Source: Chromatocurvus sp046260765
Lineage (GTDB): Bacteria > Pseudomonadota > Gammaproteobacteria > Pseudomonadales > Halieaceae
DNA: 64,000 nt
Reading direction: 5' to 3'
Assembly: GCA_046260765.1 (NCBI GenBank)
Contig: JBHEOO010000013.1
Location: 1-64,000 of the forward strand
This document shows, in pieces, positions 50,440 through 59,711 of this stretch (position 1 is its first letter; each line of letters starts with the position of its first letter). Under the pieces are notes generated by a model that did not search any database, was not told where the DNA came from, and saw only the letters and a list, made by a program, of their open reading frames with translations. The position numbers and the translations under genes were made by a program.

Positions 50440-52488
50440 GTGAGTCGGTCTTCCGAGGCCCCGGCGCGGGCAGAGGCGCTGCGTAAACGCCTCGAACAAT
50501 GGAACCACGAGTATTACGTTCTCGATCAGCCAACGGCCACCGACGCGGAGTACGACGGTGCCCTGAGGGAACTTCAGCAGCTCGAATCCGATCACCCCGA
50601 ACTGCAGCGTCCTGATTCGCCCACCCAGCGGGTCGGCGCGGCACCCCTTGCCGCGTTCGCCGAAGTTCGCCACGACATGCCGATGCTGTCGCTGGAAAAC
50701 GCCTTCGATGATGAGGAACTGGCGCGCTTTCATGCCCGGGTGCTGGAACGACTCGAGGCGGGCGATCCGGACATCGAGTACGTTTGTGAACCCAAGCTGG
50801 ACGGCGTGGCGGTCAGCGTGCTGTACGAGAATGGCAGCCTGGTTCGTGCGGCGACTCGCGGCGACGGCACCACGGGTGAAGACATCACGCTCAACGTGCG
50901 CACCGTGCGCTCTATTCCCCTGCGCCTGCGCGGCGAGGGTTACCCCGGCAGGCTCGAGGTGCGGGGTGAAATCTATATGCTGCACAACAGCTTCGAATCG
51001 CTGAACGCGGCAGCCCGCGAACGCGGTGACAGGCCCTTCGTTAATCCGCGCAACGCCGCTGCGGGCAGTCTGCGACAGCTTGACCCCAGGGTGACGGCAA
51101 CCCGACCGCTGCAGATGTGCTGCTATGGCGTGGGTCATGTGGAGGACGGCGCGCTGCCCGATAGCCATGAAAAGATCATGCGCAGGCTGGCCGACTGGGG
51201 GCTCCGCGTCAGTACGGAGTCTGTCACCGTAAAAGGCCTCGAGGGCTGCCTTGCCTATTACCGTGAACTGGCGCAGCGACGCGACGACCTGCCCTACGAC
51301 ATCGACGGTATTGTCTACAAGGTCAACGATCTTGCCCTCCGGGACAGACTGGGCTTTGTCTCCCGCGCGCCGCGCTGGGCCATTGCCCGCAAGTTTCCCG
51401 CTCAGGAAGCGACCACGCGTCTGCTGGACGTCGAATTCCAGGTGGGTCGCACCGGAGCGATTACCCCGGTCGCCCGGCTGGAGCCGGTTTTTGTCGGCGG
51501 GGTGACGGTGAGTAATGCCACGCTCCACAATTTCAACGAGATCGCCCGCCTTGAAGTGCAGATAGGGGATACCGTCGTCGTGCGCCGCGCAGGAGACGTG
51601 ATACCTCAGGTGGTGTCGGTGCGCGAGAAGGCGCCTGATAGCGGAGGTATCGGGGTGGTCCTGCCAGAAGCCTGTCCCGCCTGCGAATCTCCGGTAGAGC
51701 GTGAGGAGGGTGGCGCCATTCTGCGCTGTCTCGGTGGGCTGGTGTGTCCGGCGCAGCGCAAAGCCGCGATCAGGCATTTCGCGTCGCGACGGGCGATGGA
51801 TATCGATGGTCTGGGAGAGCGCCTCGTCGACCAACTGGTCGATGCCGGCCTGCTGAAGACGGTAGCCGATCTGTATGTGCTGCGCCGTGAACAACTGCTG
51901 GTGCTTGAACGCATGGGTGAAAAGAGCGCTGACAATCTGCTCGCAGCGTTGGAAGCCAGCAAAGCCACGACACTGGGGCGATTTCTGTTTGCCCTTGGTG
52001 TCCGCGAAGTAGGGGAGGCCACGGCGCGCAGTCTGGCAGCCCACTTTGGCAACTGGCAGGATCTCGCCGCGGCGGACGACGAGCGCCTTCAGGAGGTTGA
52101 CGACGTGGGACCCGTGGTGGCGGATCATCTACGGCAGTTTTTCGATTCACCCTCGGCAATGACGGTGGTATCAAAGCTTCGCCAGGCGGGTGTGCACTGG
52201 CCAGAGCATGCCCCGACCAGTGCTGCGGACGTGGGCGCAGCGGGTCCTCTGGCGGGAGAAACCTGGGTCGTCACCGGCAAGCTGGAAAGACTGACTCGCG
52301 ATGAAGCCACCGCTGCTCTGCAGGCGCTGGGTGCCCGTGTCGCGGGAAGCGTGTCAGCAAAGACCTCAGTGCTGGTGGCGGGGCCAGGCGCAGGCAGTAA
52401 GCTGGCGCGTGCCGAAACGCTCGGGGTTACCGTCATTGACGAGTCCGCCCTGCTGGCACGACTGCGCGACGAGGGGGTGGCTTGCTGA
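50440..52488 (+). CDS. ligA: NAD+-dependent DNA ligase
   Basis: A 682-residue DNA ligase. Ia domain at the N-terminus (QWNHEYYVLDQPTATDAEYD), adenylation lysine Lys 119 in EPKLDGVAVS, NAD-site LENAFDDEE, OB fold (about 320-400), a four-cysteine zinc finger (CPACESP ... CLGGLVC at 410-435), HhH repeats and a C-terminal BRCT domain (about 600-680, AGETWVVTGKLERLTRDEA). It joins nicks in replication and repair. GTG start 7 bp after the zipA stop. Length is normal. Confidence 0.97.
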   Translation: MSRSSEAPARAEALRKRLEQWNHEYYVLDQPTATDAEYDGALRELQQLESDHPELQRPDSPTQRVGAAPLAAFAEVRHDMPMLSLENAFDDEELARFHARVLERLEAGDPDIEYVCEPKLDGVAVSVLYENGSLVRAATRGDGTTGEDITLNVRTVRSIPLRLRGEGYPGRLEVRGEIYMLHNSFESLNAAARERGDRPFVNPRNAAAGSLRQLDPRVTATRPLQMCCYGVGHVEDGALPDSHEKIMRRLADWGLRVSTESVTVKGLEGCLAYYRELAQRRDDLPYDIDGIVYKVNDLALRDRLGFVSRAPRWAIARKFPAQEATTRLLDVEFQVGRTGAITPVARLEPVFVGGVTVSNATLHNFNEIARLEVQIGDTVVVRRAGDVIPQVVSVREKAPDSGGIGVVLPEACPACESPVEREEGGAILRCLGGLVCPAQRKAAIRHFASRRAMDIDGLGERLVDQLVDAGLLKTVADLYVLRREQLLVLERMGEKSADNLLAALEASKATTLGRFLFALGVREVGEATARSLAAHFGNWQDLAAADDERLQEVDDVGPVVADHLRQFFDSPSAMTVVSKLRQAGVHWPEHAPTSAADVGAAGPLAGETWVVTGKLERLTRDEATAALQALGARVAGSVSAKTSVLVAGPGAGSKLARAETLGVTVIDESALLARLRDEGVAC

Positions 52489-53099
52489 CCCTCTCCGCCC
52501 GGCCTGTTTTTTTGCTCCTGACGCTCTGCGTAGCTGGCTGCACCACGTCCTCCCCGCGTAACCTCGATAACGTCTGTTCTATTTTCCAGGAGAAAAGTGG
52601 CTGGTATGGCGACGCGCGCGCAGCGCAAAAGACGTGGGGCGGGGATATCGCTATCTTCATGGCCTTCATGCACCAGGAGTCCCGTTTTGTGGCCCGTGCC
52701 AGGCCGCCGCGCAGAAAAATTCTCTGGGTGATCCCGGGCCCTCGGCCCTCTGATTCCTATGGCTACAGCCAGGCCCTGACGTCTACGTGGGACGCCTACA
52801 AGCACAGTGCCGGCAGATACCGGGCCAGTCGCGCGCATTTTGATGACGCGGTGGACTTTGTCGCCTGGTATAACCACCAGTCCTTTGTCCGCAGCAAAAT
52901 CCCGAAAACAGATGCCTATCGCCTGTATCTGGCGTATCACGAGGGCCACGGTGGCTATAACCGCGGCACGTACCGCAACAAGACCTGGTTGCAGGCTGTC
53001 GCGAAAAAAGTGGCCGATCGCGCCGCGATCTATGGTGAACAGCTGGCGTCATGCGAGTCCTCACTGCGCAGGCGCCGGGGCCTGTTTGGCTGGTTTTAG
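52482..53099 (+). CDS. SLT-type transglycosylase-like lipoprotein
   Basis: A 205-residue lipoprotein with signal peptide and lipobox VAGC (Cys 19). The mature protein has a lysozyme-like fold signature: catalytic-glutamate context FMHQESRFVA, then SYGYSQALTSTWDAYK, DAVDFVAWYN and YLAYHEGHGGYNRGTY, matching the transglycosylase-SLT family. It probably cleaves peptidoglycan at the outer membrane. The start is TTG 52482, with GAGGGGGTGG upstream; it overlaps the ligA stop by 7 bp. Confidence 0.85.
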   Translation: MLTLSARPVFLLLTLCVAGCTTSSPRNLDNVCSIFQEKSGWYGDARAAQKTWGGDIAIFMAFMHQESRFVARARPPRRKILWVIPGPRPSDSYGYSQALTSTWDAYKHSAGRYRASRAHFDDAVDFVAWYNHQSFVRSKIPKTDAYRLYLAYHEGHGGYNRGTYRNKTWLQAVAKKVADRAAIYGEQLASCESSLRRRRGLFGWF

Positions 53100-53125
53100 C
53101 GCCTGATCCCTGATGTTTCGCCGTT

Positions 53126-53143
53126 ATGTCATGCTATTGTCAT
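53126..53143 (+). promoter_or_regulatory. Pho box upstream of phoB
   Basis: ATGTCAT (53126-53132), four bases, TTGTCAT (53137-53143), directly repeated with the 11-bp period of the PhoB box and oriented towards phoB, whose ATG is 49 bp downstream. A further CTGTCTG starts at 53147. This predicts autoactivation of phoBR under phosphate limitation, as in E. coli. Confidence 0.8.
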
Positions 53144-53191
53144 AAACTGTCTGCACCATCCTTCACTCTGGAGCTGTCGGACGATTTACGC

Positions 53192-53902
53192 ATGACTGAA
53201 CGAACGGTTTTGGTGGTTGACGATGAGTTCGCAATCCGCGACATGCTGCGAATGGCACTGGAAATTGTCGATTTCAAATGCCTCGAGGCAGATAACATCC
53301 TGGATGCCCATGCGATTGTTGTGGACCAGCGCCCCGACATCATACTGCTGGACTGGATGCTGCCGGGCGGCAGCGGCCTGGAATTGCTGCGCCGGCTCAA
53401 GCGGGAAGAGGCAACCCGCGAGCTGCCGGTCATCATGCTGACCGCAAAGACGGCGGAGGATAACGTCATTCAGGGACTCGACGTGGGTGCCGATGACTAC
53501 ATCACCAAGCCCTTCGCGCCGCGGGAACTCATAGCGCGCATCCGGGCGCTGATGCGGCGATCATCCAGCGCCGAAAATACCGACCGCATGCAGGTCTCAC
53601 AGCTCGTACTCGACGGCAAAAGTCGCCGGGTTTATCTCAACGAGGCGCCGCTGGACATGGGCCCGACCGAATTCAACCTTCTGCAGTTTTTCATGTCGCA
53701 CCCGGAGCGCGCCTACACACGAAATCAGCTGCTGGACCAGGTCTGGGGTGCCAATGTCTATGTCGAGGAGCGCACCGTGGACGTGCATATACGGCGACTA
53801 CGCAAGGCTCTTCAGGCCTACGGTCTGGACTACAGCGGGCTGATACAGACGGTTCGAGGCACCGGCTATCGCTTTTCATCCCGGGGGGCTCCTGCCGGGT
53901 GA
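53192..53902 (+). CDS. phoB: Phosphate regulon response regulator PhoB
   Basis: A 236-residue OmpR-class response regulator. The receiver has acidic pair Asp 10/Asp 11, phospho-acceptor Asp 54 in ILLDWMLPG and the conserved lysine in MLTAKTAED. The C-terminal winged helix reads LDMGPTEFNLLQFFMSHPERAYTRNQLLDQVWG and RTVDVHIRRLRKAL. The start at 53192 (MTERTVLVVDDE) gives the normal family N-terminus; an in-frame upstream ATG would lie inside the Pho box. phoR overlaps its stop. Confidence 0.96.
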   Translation: MTERTVLVVDDEFAIRDMLRMALEIVDFKCLEADNILDAHAIVVDQRPDIILLDWMLPGGSGLELLRRLKREEATRELPVIMLTAKTAEDNVIQGLDVGADDYITKPFAPRELIARIRALMRRSSSAENTDRMQVSQLVLDGKSRRVYLNEAPLDMGPTEFNLLQFFMSHPERAYTRNQLLDQVWGANVYVEERTVDVHIRRLRKALQAYGLDYSGLIQTVRGTGYRFSSRGAPAG

Positions 53903-55176
53903 ATCTGGATCGTAGCTGGCGCAGTGAACTTCGCAAGCTGCTGTCTCTGCTGCTGGGTTCCCTGGCCGTGGGATGGGTGCTTGGCTTCCCGCTTGAGGCG
54001 TTGGCGGTAGGCTTAGGCCTGGTCAGCCTGGTCTGGCTACTGCAGATCTGGCGAATGCGACGCTGGCTCGAGCACCCCGATCAGTTGCCGCCGGAAAGCT
54101 CTGGCCTATGGGGCGTTATCTACTCAACGATATATCGGCTGCAGAGAGAGAACCGCGAGGCGAGGCTGCGTCTGCAGTCGACCGTCGACTATCTGCAGGA
54201 ATCTTTTGCCTCGATGCGTGACGGGGTGGTAATCCTCACGCACCGCGGTGCCATCGAATGGAGTAATACGGCCGCGCACCGGCTGCTGCAGCTGGAGTAT
54301 CCCCGCGACCGCGGGCAGCTGATTCTCAACCTGGTCAGGCTGCCGGAGTTCCACGACTATTTTCTTGCCCGTGATTTTCGCGAGCCGCTGCTGGTGCGCA
54401 TGAAAGGGGGCAGAGTGAGGCACCTTCAAATGGAGATCACGCCCTTTGCCGACGGCGATTTTCTCCTGTTCGTTCGCGACATAACGCGCCTGCAGGAAAC
54501 CGAGCAGATGCGCAGGGATTTTGTCGGCAATGTCTCACACGAGCTGCGCACGCCGTTGACTGTGTTCAAGGGCTACCTGGACACGATGCTCGACAATAGC
54601 GATCACATCGACGCGCGTTTTCACCGGCCCCTGCAGCAGATGGAGCTGCAGATACGGCGCATGGAAAGTCTGTTGCACGACCTCCTCTGGTTGTCCCGGA
54701 TCGAGAGCGAGCGCAGCCAGAAGAAGACCGTAAAGATCGATATGGTGTCGCTGCTTGAGGAGTTGCACGAGGAGTTGTCGCAATCCCATCCGCAGCGTGC
54801 CGTTGCGCTGGAAATCGAATCCCAGGAGGCGGTGTATGGCGATTATCAGGAACTGCACAGTGCGGTCTCGAATCTGGTGCTGAACGCAATAAAGTACAGT
54901 CCTGATGACACCGTTGTTAAGGTACGCTGGGCAGGCGATGGTGAAACCGTGACACTGGCGGTGATTGATCATGGCGTAGGCATTCAGGAGGAACACATCC
55001 CCAGACTCACGGAGCGCTTCTACCGGGTAGACGAGAGCCGGTCCTCGCAGACGGGGGGCACTGGCCTCGGGCTTGCCATCGTCAAGCATGTGGCGGCGTC
55101 ACATGGCGCTACTTTGAACATTCAGAGTCAGCCGGGCAAAGGCAGCACCTTCTCCCTGTCATTTTCGGCGTATTAG
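53899..55176 (+). CDS. phoR: Phosphate regulon sensor kinase PhoR
   Basis: A 425-residue histidine kinase: two N-terminal membrane segments (about 10-50), a PAS domain (about 95-195), HisKA with the phosphorylated histidine in VGNVSHELRTPLTVFKGYLDTM (about 213), and a C-terminal ATPase with LVLNAIKYSPDD (N box), DHGVGIQEEHIP (G1) and GTGLGLAIVKH (G2). GTG start overlaps the phoB stop. No periplasmic sensor domain, as usual for PhoR, which is controlled by PhoU and PstSCAB. Confidence 0.95.
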   Translation: MNLDRSWRSELRKLLSLLLGSLAVGWVLGFPLEALAVGLGLVSLVWLLQIWRMRRWLEHPDQLPPESSGLWGVIYSTIYRLQRENREARLRLQSTVDYLQESFASMRDGVVILTHRGAIEWSNTAAHRLLQLEYPRDRGQLILNLVRLPEFHDYFLARDFREPLLVRMKGGRVRHLQMEITPFADGDFLLFVRDITRLQETEQMRRDFVGNVSHELRTPLTVFKGYLDTMLDNSDHIDARFHRPLQQMELQIRRMESLLHDLLWLSRIESERSQKKTVKIDMVSLLEELHEELSQSHPQRAVALEIESQEAVYGDYQELHSAVSNLVLNAIKYSPDDTVVKVRWAGDGETVTLAVIDHGVGIQEEHIPRLTERFYRVDESRSSQTGGTGLGLAIVKHVAASHGATLNIQSQPGKGSTFSLSFSAY

Positions 55177-55280
55177 TTCTCCGCGGGATTGCATTCGGTT
55201 AATTTCATCGTCGTGCATTGGGGAATGTCACGAAAGCGTATAGACTGACGGATGGCGCGGTAGATTCATCAAAACTCTAT

Positions 55281-55347
55281 AGTCAAAGGTACGACAGTCA
55301 AAGATAGGGCGTTCGAAGGCACGGTCAAACGTTCGGTCAATGGTCGG
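55281..55347. repeat. Degenerate GTCAA repeat tract upstream of phoU
   Basis: GTCAA occurs at 55282, 55297, 55324 and 55336, and GTCGG at 55343, with intervals of 15, 27, 12 and 7 bp. The first two are inside identical AGTCAAAG octamers. CGTTCGA (55310) and CGTTCGG (55330) add to the pattern. The end, CAATGGTCGG at 55338-55347, is identical to bases at 22811-22820. It is positioned in the phoR-phoU gap, just before the phoU ribosome site. Confidence 0.6.
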
Positions 55348-55369
55348 AGACGATCGGGGGAAAGGCGCG

Positions 55370-56113
55370 GTGCAGAGAGACTCGTTCAAACAACATATTT
55401 CTGGCCAGTTCAACGCGGAGCTGGAGGCGGTCAAGAACCACCTGCTGGAGATGGGTGGACGCGTGGAGTCCCAGGTCGCGCTTGCGGTGGAGGCGCTGCT
55501 GACGCGTGACAGCGGACAGGCCGCTGAGGTGATCGCCGGTGATGAAGAAGTGAATATTATGCAGGTCAAGATCGACGAGGAATGTTCGCACATTCTCGCC
55601 AGGCGCCAGCCCGCAGCGAGCGACCTGCGCCTTGTTATCGCTGTGGCAAAGGTCACGACGGATCTCGAGCGTATCGGTGACGAAGCCACCAAGATTGCAC
55701 GCCAGGCCATCACGCTGTCCGAGCAGGCACAGTCTCGCAGCGGCTCCACCGAGGTCCGGCAGATCGGGCGACACGTCGGGCTCATGCTTCGCAGTGCACT
55801 TGATTCATTTGCCCGCCAGGATGAAATCACCGCCGTAGATGTGGTGGTGGATGATGATACCGTGGATTCAGAGTATGCCTCGGCAATGCGCAGCCTCGTC
55901 ACCTTCATGATGGAGGACTCGCACAATATCGGCCCGGTGCTGAATGAGATGTGGGCCCTTCGTGCTCTCGAGCGCGTGGGTGATCATGCCAGTAATGTGG
56001 CCGAGCAGGTGATCTACCTGGCCCGCGGGTTGGACGTGCGTCATATGGAGCCATCAGAGCTGAGAGCCCACATACAGGGCAAGCATGACCCCGAGGATGA
56101 GAACAGGGCATGA
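55370..56113 (+). CDS. phoU: Phosphate-specific transport accessory/negative regulator PhoU
   Basis: A 247-residue two-domain helical protein. It begins FKQHISGQFNAELEAVKNHLLEMGG, exactly as in PhoU, and has the metal-binding motifs ERIGDEATKIA in the first half and ERVGDHASNVAEQVIYL in the second. It links PstSCAB to PhoR. The GTG at 55370 is preferred over ATG 55340 because GGGGGAAAGG precedes it and the family starts here. The pst transporter genes, usually adjacent, are not in this window. hisC overlaps its stop (ATGA). Confidence 0.94.
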   Translation: MQRDSFKQHISGQFNAELEAVKNHLLEMGGRVESQVALAVEALLTRDSGQAAEVIAGDEEVNIMQVKIDEECSHILARRQPAASDLRLVIAVAKVTTDLERIGDEATKIARQAITLSEQAQSRSGSTEVRQIGRHVGLMLRSALDSFARQDEITAVDVVVDDDTVDSEYASAMRSLVTFMMEDSHNIGPVLNEMWALRALERVGDHASNVAEQVIYLARGLDVRHMEPSELRAHIQGKHDPEDENRA

Positions 56114-57162
56114 GCCGCTTCTGGAGTGATACTGCACGCAGGCTTGTCCCCTACGTACCGGGCGAGCAACCGCGCGAAACCCTGATCAAGCTGAACACCA
56201 ATGAGTGTCCTTACCCCCCCTCGCCGCAGGTCTTGCAGGCTATCCGGCAGGTCGAGGGCGATGAACTGCGACGCTACCCGAACCCCGAGTCAGATACACT
56301 GAGACACGCTGTCGCGGCGTATCACGGAATCGATCCATCGCAGGTGTTTCCCGGCAATGGATCTGATGAAGTGTTGGCGCATGTTTTTCTGGGCCTTCTG
56401 AAACAGCAACGCCCTCTGGTATTTCCCGATATTACCTACAGTTTCTATCCTGTCTGGTGCGCGCTTTACGATATCGATTACGAGACTCTGCCGCTGACAG
56501 AGGATTTCCGTATTGATGTCGGTGCGATTCCGCGGGACAACGGCGGCATCATCTTTCCCAACCCGAATGCCCCAACGGGTTGCCCCTTGCCGCTGTCGGA
56601 GATCCGCCGGGTGCTGCTCGGTCATCCCGACTCGGTGGTTGTCGTTGATGAGGCCTACGTCGATTTCGGCGCGGAATCTGCAATCCCCCTGATTCGGGAT
56701 TTTCCGAATCTGGTGGTAGTGCAGACCCTGTCAAAATCGCGATCTCTGGCGGGACTGCGCGTCGGCTTTGCCTTCGCCCAGGCAGAACTTGTCGAGGCCT
56801 TGTTGAGGGTCAAGAATTCTTTCAACTCCTACCCGCTTGACGTCTTCGCGCAGCGCGGTGCTCTGGCTGCATACCAGGATGAGGCCTATTTTCAGGAATG
56901 CCGGGCCCGCGTTATGGCGTCTCGGCAACAGCTTGCGGCTGCTCTATCGGGCCTCGGTTACGAGGTGCTGCCGTCAGCTGCAAATTTCCTGCTGGTATCA
57001 CCGCCCGGTGGCGATGCGGCCGCGCTGTTTGGCGGGTTGCGCGAACGCGGCATTCTGGTCCGGCATTTCTCCCGACCGCGGATAGACCGCTTCCTGCGTA
57101 TCAGTATTGGTTCGGAGGACGAATGTGCCACGCTTCTCGGTATTCTGAAGGAACTGTCTTAG
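56110..57162 (+). CDS. hisC: Histidinol-phosphate aminotransferase
   Basis: A 350-residue PLP enzyme of histidine synthesis, converting imidazole-acetol phosphate to histidinol phosphate. Motifs: LIKLNTNECPYPPSPQV at the N-terminus, PNPNAPTGCPLP, VVDEAYVDFG, and the PLP lysine in VQTLSKSRSLAGLRVGFAF. It stands apart from other his genes and starts in a 4-bp overlap with phoU, so it may depend on the phoU transcript. Convergent with the KAS III gene, 37 bp apart. Confidence 0.93.
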   Translation: MSRFWSDTARRLVPYVPGEQPRETLIKLNTNECPYPPSPQVLQAIRQVEGDELRRYPNPESDTLRHAVAAYHGIDPSQVFPGNGSDEVLAHVFLGLLKQQRPLVFPDITYSFYPVWCALYDIDYETLPLTEDFRIDVGAIPRDNGGIIFPNPNAPTGCPLPLSEIRRVLLGHPDSVVVVDEAYVDFGAESAIPLIRDFPNLVVVQTLSKSRSLAGLRVGFAFAQAELVEALLRVKNSFNSYPLDVFAQRGALAAYQDEAYFQECRARVMASRQQLAAALSGLGYEVLPSAANFLLVSPPGGDAAALFGGLRERGILVRHFSRPRIDRFLRISIGSEDECATLLGILKELS

Positions 57163-57199
57163 CGGCCCACCAGTTGCTGGCCTGTGGTGAGTCCTTCTC

Positions 57200-58321
57200 T
57201 CATCGGCATTGCAGGATGACGCTGCCGATACTGTAGCCGGCGCCGAAGGAACACAGTACGCCGGTATCGCCGGGCTCAAAATCAGCGTGATGCCTATGCA
57301 GTGCGATGATTGAGCCCGCTGAGCTGGTGTTGGCGTATTCGTCGAGAATGACCGGTGCCTGTTGCTCGTCGGGGTCGTGCCCCAGAACCCGTCGTGCGAT
57401 CAGCTGGTTCATATTCAGATTGGCCTGGTGCAGCCACAGGCGCTTCAATGTCGCTGTCGGGATGGACAATCGCTCAAGCTGTTCGGTGATCTGCGCGACA
57501 ACGGCGGGGCAGACCTCCTTGAATACCTTGCGACCTTCCTGCACGAACAGCTTGTCGCTGTTGCCGATGCCGCGCTCGTCCGCCCGGTTCAGGAAGCCGA
57601 AATTATTGCGGATGTTGTTGGAGAAAATGGTTTGCAGCCGGCTGTCCAGCAGGGTGAACTGCATGTCAGAGCGGGCGTGATCCGCGCGCTGCAGAATGAC
57701 GGCTGTACACACGTCGCCAAAAATGAAATGTGAATCCCTGTCCCGGAAATTCAGATGCCCGGTACATATCTCCGGGTTCACCATAAGAATACAGTTCGCA
57801 CTGCCGCTGCGGATACTGTCTGCGGCCTGTTGAATGCCGAAGGTTGCGGACGAGCAGGCCACGTTCATGTCGAAGGCGTAGCCGGCAATACCCAGAGCAG
57901 CCTGTACTTCTACTGCAATTGCCGGATAGGCGCGCTGCATGTTGGATGCGGCAACTAGCACGCCATCGATGTTGCCCGGCCCGATACCCGCCTTCGCCAT
58001 TGCGTCACGAGCGGCTGCTACTGCCATCTCGCACATGATGGATGGCTCATCGTTGCCGCGCTCCGGAATAAGCGGCGTCATCCGGTCGGGGTCGAGAATC
58101 CCGGACTTGTTGATGACGTATCGCGACTTGATCCCCGATGCCTTCTCGATGAACTCTACCGAACTGTGTGCTTGCGCGGTGAGTTCGCCACGGGCAATGT
58201 CGCCGGCGTTTTCATCGTTGAAGCGGTCCGCCCAGGTATTGAACGCTGCCACCAGCTCCGTATTGGAGATGGATTCTGGGGGGGTGTACAAACCCGTCCC
58301 AGAAATCACCACATCTTTCAT
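57200..58321 (-). CDS. Beta-ketoacyl-ACP synthase III-like enzyme
   Basis: A 373-residue thiolase-fold condensing enzyme. The catalytic triad is visible: Cys 156 in MNVACSSATFGI, His in WLHQANLNMNQLIARR and Asn in EYANTSSAGSI. It is some 55 residues longer than E. coli FabH, with an N-terminal insertion (ADRFNDENAGDIARGELTAQ and IPERGN). Enzymes of this longer type exist in many gammaproteobacteria and condense acyl-CoA or acyl-ACP with malonyl-ACP at the start of fatty-acid synthesis or in a secondary pathway. No fab genes are adjacent, so the primer substrate is not clear. Confidence 0.86.
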   Translation of the reverse strand: MKDVVISGTGLYTPPESISNTELVAAFNTWADRFNDENAGDIARGELTAQAHSSVEFIEKASGIKSRYVINKSGILDPDRMTPLIPERGNDEPSIMCEMAVAAARDAMAKAGIGPGNIDGVLVAASNMQRAYPAIAVEVQAALGIAGYAFDMNVACSSATFGIQQAADSIRSGSANCILMVNPEICTGHLNFRDRDSHFIFGDVCTAVILQRADHARSDMQFTLLDSRLQTIFSNNIRNNFGFLNRADERGIGNSDKLFVQEGRKVFKEVCPAVVAQITEQLERLSIPTATLKRLWLHQANLNMNQLIARRVLGHDPDEQQAPVILDEYANTSSAGSIIALHRHHADFEPGDTGVLCSFGAGYSIGSVILQCR

Positions 58322-58357
58322 AGTATGTGATCTACCCGGCTGCTGCGCATCAGGATG

Positions 58358-59647
58358 TCAGCGCTGCTCCAGAGGCACATAATCGCGCTTCGTGTGACCG
58401 GTGTAAAGCTGACGAGGCCTGCCGATGCGGTAGCTCCCGGAAATCATTTCGTTCCAGTGCGCAATCCAGCCTACGGTTCGACCCACGGCGAAGATTACCG
58501 TGAACATGCTGGTGGGTATGCCGATGGCCTTGAGAATAATGCCCGAGTAGAAGTCGACGTTCGGGTATAGTTTCTTCTCGATGAAGTAGTCATCCTCAAG
58601 AGCAATCTGCTCCAGCCGTTTGGCGATGGCCAGCAGAGGATCGTTCTCCATACCTAGCTCCGCGAGGACCTCGTCGGCCGCTTCCTTCATTACCTTGGCC
58701 CGAGGGTCGAAATTCTTGTAGACCCTGTGCCCGAAGCCCATGAGTCTGAAGGGGTCGTTCTTATCCTTGGCGCGGGCAACGAATTCGTCGATGCGGGAAA
58801 CATCACCAATTTCCTCGAGCATATCGAGCACGGCTTCGTTGGCGCCGCCATGCGATGGACCCCACAGTGCCGCGATGCCGGCAGCGATGCAGGCGAATGG
58901 GTTGGCGCCGGAAGATCCCGCCAGGCGAACAGTAGAGGTGGATGCGTTCTGCTCGTGATCGGCATGCAGCAGGAAGATGCGGTCCATGGCCTTGGCCAGC
59001 ACGGGCGATATGTCGCTTGGCGCACAGGGCGTACCAAACATCATATGCAGGAAGTTTTCTGCGTAGCCCAGGCTGTTGTCCGGATACATGAAAGGCTGCC
59101 CGATAGAGAACTTGTAACTCATGGCGGCGAGGGTGGGCATTTTGGCGATCAGTCGGAACGCTGCCACCTGCCGGTGACGCTCATCCGAAATGTCGAGGGA
59201 ATCATGATAGAACGCGGACAGGGCGCCAACAACGCCGCACATAATGGCCATGGGGTGTGCGTCGCGGCGAAAGCCATTGAAGAAGGTGCGTATCTGCTCG
59301 TGCACCATCGTGTGGTTGTGCACGGTGCTGACAAACTTCTGGCGCTCCTCGGGTGACGGCAGGTCACCGTAGAGAAGCAGGTAGCAGGTTTCTAGGTAGT
59401 TGGACTGCTCTGCGAGCTGGTCAATCGGGTAGCCACGGTGCAGCAGCATGCCCGCGGCGCCGTCAATGTAGGTTATCTGTGACTCACAGGCGGCGGTAGA
59501 AACGAAGCCTGGGTCGTAGGTGAACAAGCCTTGTGCGGTCAGCGCGCCTACATCAACGACCTGCGGCCCCACGGTGCCTGAGTACACCGGCAGAACGATA
59601 GCCTCGTCAATGCCGTCTACTTTGAGAGTGGCTTTCATGTCGGTCAT
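58358..59647 (-). CDS. gltA: Citrate synthase
   Basis: A 429-residue hexameric-type citrate synthase. Catalytic residues lie in LLHADHEQNASTSTVRL (His), MGFGHRVYKNFDPRAKV (His) and the Asp in the YPNVDFYSGIILKA region. The N-terminal domain with TYDPGFVSTAACESQITYIDGAAGML is that of the NADH-sensitive gram-negative type. Catalyses oxaloacetate + acetyl-CoA to citrate. A sigma-70 promoter is visible upstream. Divergent from sdhCDAB, with 284 bp between. Confidence 0.96.
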   Translation of the reverse strand: MTDMKATLKVDGIDEAIVLPVYSGTVGPQVVDVGALTAQGLFTYDPGFVSTAACESQITYIDGAAGMLLHRGYPIDQLAEQSNYLETCYLLLYGDLPSPEERQKFVSTVHNHTMVHEQIRTFFNGFRRDAHPMAIMCGVVGALSAFYHDSLDISDERHRQVAAFRLIAKMPTLAAMSYKFSIGQPFMYPDNSLGYAENFLHMMFGTPCAPSDISPVLAKAMDRIFLLHADHEQNASTSTVRLAGSSGANPFACIAAGIAALWGPSHGGANEAVLDMLEEIGDVSRIDEFVARAKDKNDPFRLMGFGHRVYKNFDPRAKVMKEAADEVLAELGMENDPLLAIAKRLEQIALEDDYFIEKKLYPNVDFYSGIILKAIGIPTSMFTVIFAVGRTVGWIAHWNEMISGSYRIGRPRQLYTGHTKRDYVPLEQR

Positions 59648-59683
59648 AGGGGGGTCCTGATGGTGTATAGATTGGGGTGCCCA

Positions 59684-59711
59684 ACTATAGAGAGTAACGT
59701 CGTTTTGTCAA
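59684..59711 (-). promoter_or_regulatory. Sigma-70 promoter of gltA
   Basis: On the minus strand: TTGACA (59711-59706), 16-bp spacer, TATAGT (59689-59684). The predicted start is about 59677, 30 bp upstream of the gltA ATG. Confidence 0.75.

Noticed and set aside
50242..52128. Open frame of 628 codons antisense to ligA
   Set aside because: It lies fully opposite a well-conserved ligA and part of zipA, has no family resemblance, and is explained by GC-rich codon use.
57163..57199. Shared terminator between hisC and the KAS III gene
   Set aside because: The CCAG/CTGG repeat has arms of only 4 bp and no T tract.
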